This document shows, in pieces, positions 1 to 10,039 of a stretch of DNA of 64,000 nt. The translations under genes and the position numbers were made by a program. The stretch is from NCBI GenBank assembly GCA_947471745.1, contig CANJKZ010000783.1, positions 694,501-758,500 of the forward strand. The letters are read 5' to 3'. Numbering within the stretch: position 1 is the stretch's first letter; each line of letters starts with the position of its first letter. Source of the stretch: Closterium sp. Naga37s-1. Taxonomy: Eukaryota; Streptophyta; Zygnematophyceae; Desmidiales; Closteriaceae. Below the pieces are notes generated by a model that saw only the letters and a list, made by a program, of their open reading frames with translations, was not told the origin of the DNA and did not search any database.

Positions 1-1285
1 CCACAATCCTTGTTAGCACACACGTCTGCACGGGAAATCAAGGGTTGTTCCAAGGTAAAGCAGGGAAAGGGGTCACAAGAGAGAGGATTTTTTTAATATC
101 GTTGTTCTCACCCTCACTCCGGCCGGCTCTCACCCTCACTCCATGCATCAATTGCCAGCTTTCAACGTCAGTTCCAACGTCAGCTTTCAACGTCAGTTTC
201 AACATCAGCTTTCAAGAGCGAAGAGTTTCCAGGCACTGCCACTTGGGGGTGCCATAGCTCTCCAGGACGGGAAGCAAGAGGGTTGGAAGCAAGAGGGTGG
301 GAAGCAAAAGGGTGGGAAGCAAAAGGGTGGAAAGCAAGAGGGTGGGAGGCAAGAGGGTGGGAAGCAAGAGGGTGGGAAGAAAGAGGGTGGGAAGCAAGAG
401 CGTGGGAAGCAAGAGTGTAGGAATCAAGAGGTGGGAAGCAAGAGTGAGGAGCAGTTGGGTGCCATGGCACTGCCAATGGTGTGTGTGTGGTAGTCAGCCT
501 ACTGCCAGTGGTGTGGGGGAGTCAGCCTACTGCCAGTGGTGTATGGCAGTCAGCCTACTGCCAGTGGTGTGTGGCAGTCAGCCTACTGCCAGTGGTGTGT
601 GGCAGTCAGCCTACTGCCAGTGGTGTGTGGCAGTCAGCCTACTGCCAGTGGTGTGTGGCAGTCACCCTACTGCCAGTGGTGTGTGGCAGTCAGCCCACTG
701 TCAGTGGTGTGTGGCAGTCAGCCTACTGCCAGTGGTGTGTGGCAGTTAGCCATGCGTGCACTCACTCACTCCTCACCACTCACCATAGCATGTCTTGTCC
801 GTTTCGTTGAAGGACTTAGCAGGATCACTGCAAAGGCACTTCGGAATGGTAAGATAACTGTCCGTTTGAACGCAGGTGGCACTTGACCCACAATCCACTT
901 CTGCACACGGGCCTGCACGGGGGTCATGGGGTTCCGAATTATAGGAGCAGGGCGAGGGGGATGAATTGAAAGAAACGAGTGCTTTTTAACAACAGTGCAC
1001 CCACTCACCCACACTCGCTCACTCGCCGCGCGCAGCAAGAGGGTGGGAAGCAAGAGTGTGGGTAGTAGCAAGAGGGTGGGACGCAAGAGGGTGGGAAGCA
1101 AGAGTGAGAAGCAGTTGGGTGCCAGGGCACTGCCACTGGTGTGTGGCAGTCAGCCTACTAGGCTGCCAGTAGCACTCACCATCACCATCGGCGCTAGCAT
1201 GGGTCGCGAGGAAGCTGATGGCAACGAGACCCGCAACGAGTGCGGCGAGGCCAAGCCCGTACAGCCGCCCGAAGTGCTGGTCCAT
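1..1285 (-). CDS. Secreted EGF-like cysteine-rich protein, 5' part (gene continues past left edge)
   Basis: Three exons can be placed on the minus strand: exon 1 1180-1285, exon 2 784-912, exon 3 1-25 (cut by the window edge). Exon 1 starts at the ATG at 1285, in the same context as the start of the paralogue at 23574, and encodes a signal peptide (MDQHFGRLYG, then a hydrophobic run ending THASA). Exon 2 encodes one small six-cysteine EGF-like module opening PCAEVDCG and ending ETDKTCY. Exon 3 opens a second module (DVCANKDCG). Introns are phase 1 with GTGAGT donors and GCAG acceptors. The product should enter the secretory pathway and act outside the cell; its function is unknown. The paralogue at 23574-33421 shows what the missing part probably looks like. 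Splice sites are read by eye, without transcript support. Confidence 0.8.
279..447. repeat. 14-bp minisatellite in intron 2 of the left EGF-like gene
   Basis: About twelve copies of a 14-bp unit (core GGTGGGAAGCAAGA) lie in intron 2. The same unit reappears as about five copies at 1032-1108 in intron 1, preceded there by the same linker (around TGGGTGCCAGGGCACTG). The donor-proximal halves of introns 1 and 2 are therefore copies of one another. Confidence 0.9.
493..745. repeat. 28-bp minisatellite next to the exon 2 donor
   Basis: Nine tandem copies of a 28-bp unit beginning GTCAGCCTACTGCCAGTG. In gene orientation the array starts about 38 nt after the 5' splice site of exon 2. A partial unit also sits just after the exon 1 donor at 1141-1172. 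Confidence 0.9.
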
Positions 1286-1745
1286 GATCACGGAAGGAGA
1301 CGAGCCGGAGGAACCGACCGGAGGAGATGGAGACAGTCAATCGCTCGCGGAAATAGCCAAGAGATGGACGAACGAGGGTCGATCGCTTTTGGATCGACTC
1401 GAATGCGACGAGGAGATGAAGAGATGGAGAGATGGGCCCTCCAATCTTTGCGAGAGGTGTAGATGCACTCGATCGCTCGTAGAGCTACTAGTCAGAGCAG
1501 GTTGTTAGTCAGCGCTGGACCTCTGAGACTCGCGTCGCTCGCAGTCGTGACGAGGTGAGATTGGGTGGGACGTTGAAGGTGGCGCGGCGGCGACTCGGAA
1601 GGGAGGAGACGAGACGGAGAGGCATGCAAGAGCGAGAAGAGGCGTGTGAACATGTGAGGACTTGGAAGCGGGCGCGGATGTATGTGCTGAGAGTGAGTGG
1701 TCAATCGCTCCGATTGATTTATTGGTATTCACAAGAGTGGGTATT
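1286..1745 (-). promoter_or_regulatory. 5' flank / 5' UTR of the left EGF-like gene, proximal part
   Basis: Read on the minus strand, this matches the DNA upstream of the paralogue (23217-23573). Shared blocks include ACCAATAAATCA, GGAGCGATTGACCACT and TCTCCGTCTCGTCTCCTCCC. The flank is interrupted at 1746 by an LTR element and resumes at 3247. Conservation of non-coding sequence between copies suggests promoter or 5' UTR function, though a recent duplication alone would also explain it. No TATA box is assigned. Confidence 0.6.
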
Positions 1746-1750
1746 TAAAG

Positions 1751-1938
1751 TGTCAGAATAGTAGTTAGAATGAAGGAGCCATAGCTAGGGTTTAGCTAGC
1801 TAGGCAAGAGAGAATGGAAGAAGAAGAGGAGAAGGGGGTTTGACTAGAAAGGAGGGAGGTACAAATAGCAAGCCCTAAAAGGGTTATACTCACTATTGAG
1901 TACCCCACTACAGACTAGACAAACATTATATTCTGACA
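1751..1938 (-). repeat. 3' LTR of the TRIM-like element
   Basis: 188 bp, TGTCAGAATA to TATTCTGACA on the plus strand. No difference from the copy at 3054-3241 was seen by eye. Confidence 0.93.
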
Positions 1939-3053
1939 CACCCCCATAGTCAAAGTGGGGTATAATCAGCACAGCAATCGATCACAGAGCAGGTTCACAA
2001 GTACAAGCAAAGCTAGAGGCATTCACAGAGGGCAAGTGAGGAGGAGGAGTGAATGTAAGAGGAGAGGAGATGGTGGGCGGCAGCTGAAGCTACTGGCACA
2101 TGGCGCAACTGGAGCAACTAGCACACTGGCAACGGGAGCAACTGGCACACGGGCAACTGGAGTAACTGGCTCCGCGACTAGACGAGCGGTAGGAGCAACT
2201 GACTCACGGGCACCTGGAGCAACGGGCTCACGGGCGACTGGAGCGACGGGCTCACAGGCGATTGGCGCAACGGTCTCACGGGCGACTGGAGCTGCTGGCT
2301 TCACGGCGGCCACCCCCCTTCAACCTCCCCAAGCTGTCGCACACCCCTTTCACACACCCCCTGCTGTACCCCTAGCTCCACTCCCACGTCACCCCCCTAG
2401 CACCACTCCCTCGGCTCCCACACGCCCACCCCCCTCAGCGGCAGCTGCAGCAGTGGGAGACGGAGGAGGAGGAGGAGCACGGGACGGCTCACACACCCGC
2501 CACCCCCATACCCGTCACCCCCATACCCTGAGTGTGCGGTAAGCGAGCTCAGGTGCGCGCGAAGCGCGCACATGCGTGCGGGAAGCGAACTCGGGTGTGC
2601 GGAAAGTGAACTCAGGTGTGCGGGGAGGGGGGGGCCGCAGGGCGACGCGCGGGTCGACGGGGACGGGTGCACGGGTCCCCGGGGGCGGCGCGCGGGTCGA
2701 TGGGGCCGCCACGAAGGGCGACAGGGAGCCGTGCGTGGGTCGACGGGGCTGCCGCGAAGGGCGACGGAGAGCCGCGCGCGGGTCAACGGGGACAGGCGCA
2801 CGGGTCAACGGGGGGCGCCGCGATGGAACACGAAACCGCCACGCGCGCCCAGGGTGCGCGGCGGGCAGGAAACCGCCACGCGTCCCGAGCGCATGGCGGG
2901 CAGAACACTGCCACACGCCCTGAGCGCATGGCGGGAAGAAAAATGAACATCGCACGCCACGGGGCGCGCGACAGACAGTATGGCAGCGGAAGCAGGTGGT
3001 GGCAGCGGAAGCAGGTGGGCCCACAGGCTAAGAGCGTACTCGCTCTGATAGCA

Positions 3054-3241
3054 TGTCAGAATAGTAGTTAGAATGAAGGAGCCATAGCTAGGGTTTAGCT
3101 AGCTAGGCAAGAGAGAATGGAAGAAGAAGAGGAGAAGGGGGTTTGACTAGAAAGGAGGGAGGTACAAATAGCAAGCCCTAAAAGGGTTATACTCACTATT
3201 GAGTACCCCACTACAGACTAGACAAACATTATATTCTGACA
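3054..3241 (-). repeat. 5' LTR of the TRIM-like element
   Basis: 188 bp, followed on the minus strand by the primer-binding site. The right target-site copy TAAAG is at 3242-3246. Confidence 0.93.
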
Positions 3242-3246
3242 TAAAG

Positions 3247-3560
3247 GAGTGGAAACAATCTTGCAAACTCGGCGCGCATCATGTAACGCGTTCCGTCGCG
3301 GAGAAGAGAGGGGAAGATACGGAGCGACGCGCGGCAGGGGAGCGCGGCAGGGAGGAGTGGTAGGGGAGGGAGGGGGATGATCGCCGCGATGATCGCCGCG
3401 ACGCCGATGCTTGGAAATGGGCATTGCGCGACCGCGATCGGGTTGCGGAGTCGGAGACAGTAGGATGAGGAAGGAACGTAATTGGATGGATGAGGCCGCG
3501 TTAAACTGGTCAGTTTGATTGGAAGAGGTGGGATTCAAACTCCCCGACGGGGTGGTAGGC
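3247..3560 (-). promoter_or_regulatory. Distal 5' flank of the left EGF-like gene
   Basis: On the minus strand this matches 22860-23211 upstream of the paralogue. Shared blocks include CTCTCTTCTCCGCGACG, CGTTACATGATGCGCG, GCAAGATT and ACCAGTTTAACGCG. It holds only one or two of the GCGGTC-type hexamers that are expanded in the other copy. Confidence 0.6.
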
Positions 3561-4059
3561 GGAATGGCTTCCTCCTCTAGTATAGTAGTTCCAGTAACGT
3601 GCTCGAGCGAGCACAGTAGGCAGGCATGAGGGAAGAGAGAGGTGCGGGACTTGCGGGAGTGATTTATTGTTGCCACGAGGGTCAAACGAAGGCTCGGAAC
3701 ACGTTCGAAAACCAAGTGGCAGTGAACTTTTGGCTGGTTACCATATTTGTAGGGGGAGGTGGGGGGGGAGCAGACAGAGACCCCACTACTGAGTGCGGAT
3801 ATGGTGCAGGCAGGGGAAAGCGAGGGGTTACAGAGGGTTTGTGTTGTGTGCGTCACAGTTGTTGGGCAACTTTTCAGATTTTAGGAGCAGCAGATTTTCC
3901 CTGTACTCGTTAAGAGAAGCAGATTTTCCCTGTACTCGTTAAGAGCAGTAGCTTTTTCCTGTACCCGTTAGGAGCAGTAGTTTTGCAACCTCTGATTGAA
4001 ACAGAAATACGGTACATTATATGTTTCACTCATTTCCAGATTCTCCGACCATCCTGTTG
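3561..4059. other. Intergenic stretch with a short 29-bp tandem repeat
   Basis: No gene is visible. At 3880-3985 a 29-bp unit (core TTTTCCCTGTACTCGTTA) is repeated about 3.5 times with decay. Confidence 0.7.
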
Positions 4060-4064
4060 CCAAC

Positions 4065-4392
4065 TGTTACGGGTGCGATGAATCGAAGTCGCGAGAATTG
4101 CACTAAGGTGTCAAACGAGTACAAAGATGTGAGCGAAGACATGAGCGAACATTTATACGCGAAACATGCAAACGGTAACGCGGTGTGTGCGAGCTAGCTA
4201 GTGCTACGCTGGCAGCGAGGCTCGGGCTAGTCCCGGAGCGTAGGCCGACACGGCCGGGCCAGCAGTGCGAGGTTTGGCAAAACAGTGCGCGCGAAGTTGG
4301 CTAAGTCCCGTTAGCAGTAACGGGCGAACAACGGCTGTTGCTGTACGCGATGTAGTCGGGCTCCGTAAGGAATGCCGAGAAAATTCCTTACA
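4065..4392 (-). repeat. 3' LTR of the gypsy element
   Basis: Begins TGTTACGGGTGC and ends ATTCCTTACA. A G-rich polypurine tract (GAGGGGGGGGGGGTAG on the minus strand, 4393-4408) abuts it. Confidence 0.95.
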
Positions 4393-4461
4393 CTACCCCC
4401 CCCCCCTCAAGAAGCCCCCTCCGCTACGCGAGTGCGTGTATATCGCGGAATCCCCGGCTCC

Positions 4462-7400
4462 TCAGGTACACTTGCAGGGCAGGGTGGTTTTCAATGTTGG
4501 CCAGGGGCAGCGGTCTTTCCAGCGAACGAGGAATTCAATCCTCGTGATTCCCGTAGGGTGGCGAATCCGATGGCTCATGATTTTTTCGGGCTCGATGATC
4601 GGCTCCGATGCAGGGCGAGTCATGGAATGCGGGCGGTGACGAGGCAGTTGGCTGGTGGTTGGGATGTATGGGCGAAGTAGGCTGACGTGGAACGATGGGC
4701 TGATGTACCAGTCGGTCAGTAACAGTAGGTGCGCGGTTACCGGCATGATCATGTGGCTGATTTGGAATGGGCCACAGTAGCGCGGTCAAAGTTTCGGTAC
4801 GTCGGGCAGTCGCAGATTTTGCGTGTCGAGCAGTACGTAATCCCCTGACTGGTACGTGACTGGGCGGCGGTGGCGGTCAGCGTTGCGCTTAGCGATGACG
4901 TTTGCTTTTTTATTTGCTTCTGCGGCTCTGGTGCGAGCAGCTTGCAGAATTTCGGCGAATTGCTGTGCATGTGGTGTTGGGTTGTCCGGACTTGGCGTCA
5001 TGGGCACTGTAGGATTTTGCCCGTAGTTCAGGTAGAAGGGGGTCTGATGCGTTGTCCCTGACGTGGCGTTGTTGTACGTGAACTCGATCAGCGGCAGCTG
5101 CTCCTCCCAAGTCGTGGGGTCGTCGCACGTCGCACGAATCAACTGCTCCATCGTCTGATTCGTCCGCTCCGTTTGACCGTCGGTCTCGGGGTGGTACGAC
5201 GAACTGAACTGTAGCCTGGTCCCGAACTGCTCCCAGAGGTTCCTCCAGAAGTTGCTGGTGAACTTCGTGTCCCTGTCGTTGATAATCGCTGCTGGTATCC
5301 CGTGCAGGTGAACAACGACTGCGATGAACAGGCGAGCGGTCTCCTCGGCCGAGATCGACTTTTTGCACGCAGCGAAGTGTGCCATCTTCGTCAACCTGTC
5401 AACAACGACCATCACCGCGTCGTTACCCCCAGGGTTCGAAGGTAACCCTGTGACGAAGTCCATGGTAACCTGTTGCCAGGCGCGCTCGGGCGGTGGTATC
5501 GGCTGCAATTGACCCGCCATCCGCTTCCTCGAGCTCTTCATCACCTGACACGTGGGACACGAGCCCACGTGCTGTTGCACGTCGGTCAACAGCTCCGGCC
5601 AGTAGTAATACCGCTGCAGTTGCTGTCGCGTTTTTTCTACCCCAAAATGTCCCGAGGTAATTCCGTCGTGTGCCTCCTGCAGTAGCAGCTCCCTCAGTAG
5701 TGAGTACGCGGGTACCCAGATGCGGTTCGTGCCTGTTTTTACGTAATAAACTCCTTTAGCTTCTACCAGTTGCTGTGAATTTCCGGTCGTGAAAAATGGG
5801 TCGGTGCGGTATCCGTGGGTGAATAGGCTGGTTAAAAGCGGGTTGGTTTGGGCGAGTAGGATGGCATGGAGTTGGGCGGTAGGGCGGGTGAGTGCGTCGG
5901 CGATGTTGGATGCGCCTTTCTTGTACGTAACCGTGTAATGGAAGTTGGAATCGAGGTAGTCCAACCAGCGAATCTGTCGCGGGTTGAGATTTGGTTGGGC
6001 GCGTAGGTACTGTAGTGATCAGTGGTCTGTCCGTACTGTCACGTCGGCGCCAGTCAGGTAACACCGCCAAACCTTGAATGCGTGCACGATCGCCAACATT
6101 TCACGGTCGTGTATCGGGTAGTTGCGTTCGGGCGGGTGCAGCTTGCGGGACTCGTACGCGATTGGCTGGAGGCCGTTCCCGAAATCCTGCAACAGTACTG
6201 CTCCCACAGCGATGTCACTTGCGTCAGTGACGAGCTCGAACGGACGGTGTGGATCTGCGATGTGAAGCACGGGCGATGAGCACAAAATGTTTTTGAGGGC
6301 CGAGAAGGCAGCTTGCTCTTTCTCCCCCCACGTGTACTCAACCCCCTTCCTCAGCAGGTCTGTCAGCGGGGCAGTCAGTTTCGCCATGTCGGGGACGAAC
6401 CGGCGCACGTAGTTGGCGAACCCCAAAAAACTCTGCAACTCGGTCAAGTTGGTCCGCGCGTGCCATGCTTGAATCGTCGCAATTTTCTTCGGGTCTATTT
6501 CCACTCTTGCAGCTGAAATAACGTGTCCCAAAAACTCCAGGTGGTCCTGTAAAAACTCACACTTAGATGCTTTCGTCAGTAGGCGGTTCTCACTCAGTAT
6601 TTTAAAAACTGCTTCGATGTCCTGTAAGTGCCGTGCTCTGTCAGGGCTGTAAATCAGTATGTCGTCAAGGTATACTATGACGCACTTATCTAAGAGCGGG
6701 CGGAAAGCTTCGTTCATGGTCATTTGAAAAGTGGCGGGGGCGTTGGTCAGTCCGAAGGGCATGACGGTGTATTCGAAGGATCCGTAGCGTGTGCGAAATG
6801 CGGTCTTAGGGCAGTCGGGCGGATTGACGCGAATCTGGTGGTAACCCCCTCGGAGGTCGATTTTCGAGAAAACCCGGGCTGTGCGCAGTTGGTCGATCAG
6901 TTCGTCGGCTCGCGGGATGGGGTAACGGGATTTGATGGTAACCCTGTTTAGTGCTCTGTAATCTATGCACATGCGAAATCCCCCGTCTTTTTTCAGTGTG
7001 AACAGTATCGGTGCTGCAAAAGGCGACGAACTAGGGCGAATGAATTCCTTCTCGAGCAGGTAATCGAGCTGCTTGCTCAGTTCGTCCAGTTCGGGCTGGG
7101 TCAGTCGGAACTGTCACTGTACTGTTGGCTGTGCCCCCGGTTCTAACTCTATCCTGTGGTCGTGCGGTCGTTGAGGTGGCAGTCCCGTCGGTAAATCGTC
7201 CGGGAAAATGTCGCTGTACTGCTTCAATAGTGCTGCCAGATCACTCGGTACGTCGGCCAGCAGTTTCTGTAAATCCCCTCCTTTGTCTGCTGCCTCGGCT
7301 TCCCGAATGTCGACCGCGTACACGTCAGCTCCTACCGCTACGGTGCGTTTCATCGTGATCGCGTTGACACGCACCGACGAAGACTCAGGCGAGCCCCAGC

Positions 7401-7889
7401 GAGGTAAGGCAATGTTGTTACCATTCACTCGCACGGTGCAGTCACCCGTCGTCCAGTCGATTCACGGATTGTGTCGTCGCAGCCAATCACGCCCGAGTAA
7501 AATATCGGTCCCGTCGAGGGTCGTTGCGAGCATTTCCTGGTTAAACATGAAGTTACCCCCACATCGAATCCGAACCCGGTCTACGCATTCCCGCATCGCC
7601 AGTGGCGTGCCGTCTACCAGTCTTGCGTCGATCTCAGGTAAACATCTGTCCAGTGGCAGTCGCAGTTTTCGTGCTGTGGCAGTGTTGATGAGGCTGTGGC
7701 AGGCTCCCCCGTCTACGAAGATGTTTACTAAGTCCGTCCCAATTTTCCCACTAAGCAGTATGGGTCTGTCTACCGTAGTACCCTCCTTATTCGGCCGGGT
7801 GTGGTCAATTGCGTGAACCGGCACAATCACTCGGTGAGGGTCGGTTGGGTCGGGCGAGCGGCGTGACCTGTCAGTAGAGGGCCCGTCTG
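4462..7889 (-). pseudogene. pol: Gypsy Pol (PR-RT-RNaseH-IN-chromodomain) with four in-frame TGA codons
   Basis: A single reading frame runs from the gag end to 4462, broken only by TGA at 7462-7464, 7114-7116, 6019-6021 and 4786-4788. Protease: FVDGGACHSL near 7711, with DGG instead of the usual D(S/T)G. Reverse transcriptase: catalytic YLDD box intact (CVIVYLDDILIYS). RNase H: TDASDIAVGAVLLQ. Integrase: HHCC zinc motif (GHFGVEKTRQQL...CPTC) and D,D-E residues in MDFVTGLP, INDRDTKF and TDGQTERTNQ. A C-terminal chromodomain (EKIMSHRIRHPTG, FLVRWKD) lies near 4470-4600 and would target insertion to marked chromatin. Each TGA falls where relatives commonly have Arg or another non-stop residue, consistent with CGA to TGA. 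Confidence 0.9.
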
Positions 7890-9059
7890 CTACTGACTCC
7901 TAGCGTTTCCCTGCTGCTTGGTCTGTTTCTGCTGCTCAGCTTCCCCCTTTCCCTTAGCGTTTTCCGGGCATTCGCTCTTGCGATGTCCCGGCCGATTGCA
8001 CGCAAAGCAGCGCCCTTTGAACGGTGCGGCAGCGGCATTTGCGGCGACGGCACGTATCGTGGCGCCCTCGTTCGTCCCACGAGGCTGATGTCCCCAATGG
8101 CTGCTTCCGTAGGACCCCGGTCTCGGTCGGCGGAAGAAATCAAGTTTCTCCGCCATAGCGAGAATTTCTTGAAAGTCGGTGACGCCGCGAAGCTGGATAT
8201 CCTGAGCGATGTCCTGCTTCAGGCCGCCGATGTAGCGGTCGATGCGCTCGCTCTCGTGCATATATCCCACCTGCTCGCATAGCGCCAGAAACCCGCTCGT
8301 GTAGTCTTGGACGGAACCGAGTTGGCGCCAAGTGCGGAGCCTCTGTCGCGCCGCGATCGAAGCCGCAATTGGCTCGAAACGAGCGCGCAGACCTGCGCAC
8401 CACGCGTCCCACGTGCGATACTGGGGCACCTCCACGAAATACGACGGCGCCCAGGGTCCGGTTTGTCCTTCCCGTGTCGGTAGAGTCGCGTAGTCTAACG
8501 GCTTCGTGACGATGACGCGCCACCAATCCATGGCGGGTCCTCGCAGCAACGACATGGCGTAGCGGATTTTCGCCGTATCCTCCGAGATGTAGTTGGCGTC
8601 GAAAAACACGTTCATCGTGAACAACCACGCCTGAACGGTAGGACCACCCCGTTGGCTGGGATCGAAGCATGGCGGACGCTGCGGCTTCAGCGGCATCGGT
8701 GACGGCAGTGCCGAACCGTCGGTTGGTGCCGAAATTGTGACGCGTGGCTGGCTTCGGGCCGCATTCGTCGCTTCGGGGTGTGTCGTGCCGTGGTCGTCGT
8801 CTCCGTCGGGGCGGACGACGCCATCACTCGCCGCGCTCGCGTGTTGCCCCACGCTTCCGTGTTGTGATGCCTGTGGTGCGGGCTGTTCCGGAGTGCCAGG
8901 TGCTTGAGATTGTGCCCGTTGTGCTCGTGTGAGGTCATTTTGGAAGGACGAGCGTTCTGCCGTCAGCGTCGCGATTTCCTCGGCGCTCTCGCGGATTTGT
9001 CGCAGCAGATCGTTCAAGTGCTCCTGCGTGAGAGTCGTGATATCGATGTGCTCAGCCAT
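7890..9059 (-). CDS. gag: Gypsy Gag polyprotein
   Basis: An intact 389-codon frame beginning MAEHIDITTL. It has a coiled-coil-like N terminus (IRESAEEIATLTAERSS), the Gag capsid-like region around FTMNVFFDA...LRGPAMDWW (residues about 150-185), and one CCHC zinc knuckle near residues 350-363 (CFACNRPGHRKSEC). It forms the particle shell and packages element RNA. It ends in TAG at 7890-7892; the pol frame is -1 relative to it and opens only about 10 nt earlier, so Pol would need a -1 frameshift or another bypass. Unlike pol, gag carries no premature stop. Confidence 0.92.
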   Translation of the reverse strand: MAEHIDITTLTQEHLNDLLRQIRESAEEIATLTAERSSFQNDLTRAQRAQSQAPGTPEQPAPQASQHGSVGQHASAASDGVVRPDGDDDHGTTHPEATNAARSQPRVTISAPTDGSALPSPMPLKPQRPPCFDPSQRGGPTVQAWLFTMNVFFDANYISEDTAKIRYAMSLLRGPAMDWWRVIVTKPLDYATLPTREGQTGPWAPSYFVEVPQYRTWDAWCAGLRARFEPIAASIAARQRLRTWRQLGSVQDYTSGFLALCEQVGYMHESERIDRYIGGLKQDIAQDIQLRGVTDFQEILAMAEKLDFFRRPRPGSYGSSHWGHQPRGTNEGATIRAVAANAAAAPFKGRCFACNRPGHRKSECPENAKGKGEAEQQKQTKQQGNARSQ

Positions 9060-9242
9060 TTTGAAGGGTGTCGGCTCGTCTTAGTCTAGGCGCAGTCGTG
9101 GCTGCACGCGTTTACGAGAGAACGCGAGGACAGCGGCTCCTAGGTGCTAAGGTGCGTAAGTCCCTTCGAGTGAAAAATCAAAAGTTGATTTCCTGGGGTG
9201 CGGAGATGCGCGGTCCGAAAGAAAGGGGCTCTGAATACCAAG

Positions 9243-9570
9243 TGTTACGGGTGCAATGAATCGAAGTCGCGAGGATTGCACTAAGGTGTCAAACGAGTAC
9301 AAAGATGTGAGCGAAGAAATGAGCGAACATTTATACGCGAAACATGCAAACGGTAACGCGGTGTGTGCGAGCTAGCTAGGGCTACGCTGGCAGCGAGGCT
9401 CGGGCTAGTCCCGAAGCGTAGGCCGACACGGCCGGGCCAGCAGTGCGAGGTTTGGCAAAACAGTGCGCGCGAAGTTGGCGAAGTCCCGTTAGCAGTAACG
9501 GGCGAACAATGGCTGTTGCTGTACGCGATGTAGTCGGGCTCCGTAAGGAATGCCGAGAAAATTCCTTACA
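9243..9570 (-). repeat. 5' LTR of the gypsy element
   Basis: Same length and termini as 4065-4392. On the minus strand it is followed, two bases in, by TGGTATTCAGAGCC (9227-9240), the likely tRNA primer-binding site; this is one base longer than the usual initiator-Met form TGGTATCAGAGC. Confidence 0.95.
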
Positions 9571-9575
9571 CCAAC

Positions 9576-10039
9576 CCGCCTCACACCCTCATCTCTGGTT
9601 CGATCTGCTTCGCATCAGTCTCGTGGCTTAGGGCGACGTCAGGTTGTACAACCTTTTGTACGCCTACAGCAGTTAACTTTGTTTCAACACGGTGCAGAGC
9701 GGTACTAGGCAAGAACCGCTTTTCACCGTGCTGGACCATCCTGAACCACAAAACTAGAACTGTAAACGCGTGAGAATCGTATAACCTGACTTCGCCCTTA
9801 GTTCTTCCTACTCGTGCCTGTTTGTTCTTCTCGAATTTCTGAATCTCGCAGTCGCTCTGCTATCTTCGCGCCTCGATCCCCCGACGCCGGTTTTGAATTC
9901 GCGTGCTCGGATCCGCGTCTCATCCGCCCGCCCGGTTATCTGCCGCACCCTCGCGACCGAGATCGACACGACGAGAATCCCATCGGGCCATTCCCTTGGT
10001 CGTCACACCGCCTCTTAATTCCGCCACCGATCAGTCACG
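9576..10039 (+). promoter_or_regulatory. 5' flank and presumed promoter / 5' UTR of CCT3
   Basis: 464 bp lie between the gypsy target site and the CCT3 start codon, without any coding signal. The core promoter and transcription start must be here or upstream of the gypsy insertion; no clear TATA box was found. If the promoter extended further, the 5.5-kb insertion has displaced its distal part. Confidence 0.4.

Larger units (their letters stand above)
1751..3241 (-). mobile_element. Non-autonomous copia-type LTR element (TRIM-like), 1491 bp
   Basis: Two matching 188-bp LTRs with termini TGTCAGAATA/TATTCTGACA enclose 1115 bp. A 5-bp target-site duplication TAAAG flanks the element (1746-1750, 3242-3246). 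Orientation is minus: the primer-binding site TGCTATCAGAGC follows the 5' LTR (3042-3053), and a polypurine tract (TATGGGGGTG) precedes the 3' LTR near 1939. No gag or pol domain is recognisable. The interior is low-complexity GC-rich sequence that shares a block (2530-2640) with the leader of the copia element at 47245-47340, so it probably derives from that family's 5' leader and is moved by proteins supplied in trans. Confidence 0.9.
4065..9570 (-). mobile_element. Full-length Ty3/gypsy (chromovirus-type) LTR retrotransposon
   Basis: 5506 bp bounded by two 328-bp LTRs with a 5-bp target-site duplication CCAAC (4060-4064, 9571-9575). On the minus strand the order is LTR, primer site, gag, protease, reverse transcriptase, RNase H, integrase, chromodomain, polypurine tract, LTR. 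This domain order and the C-terminal chromodomain define chromoviruses. The LTRs differ at about seven positions, so the insertion is fairly young. It lies upstream of CCT3. Pol carries four in-frame TGA codons and no frameshift I could see, so this copy is probably unable to make Pol by ordinary translation. Confidence 0.95.

Noticed and set aside
1018..1030. Alternative exon in intron 1 of the left EGF-like gene
   Set aside because: No acceptor/donor pair with an EGF-like reading; the stretch is the tail of the 14-bp repeat.
3525..3590. tRNA-like stretch with GGGATTCAAACTCC
   Set aside because: A B-box-like match without a paired acceptor or A-box at the right distance.
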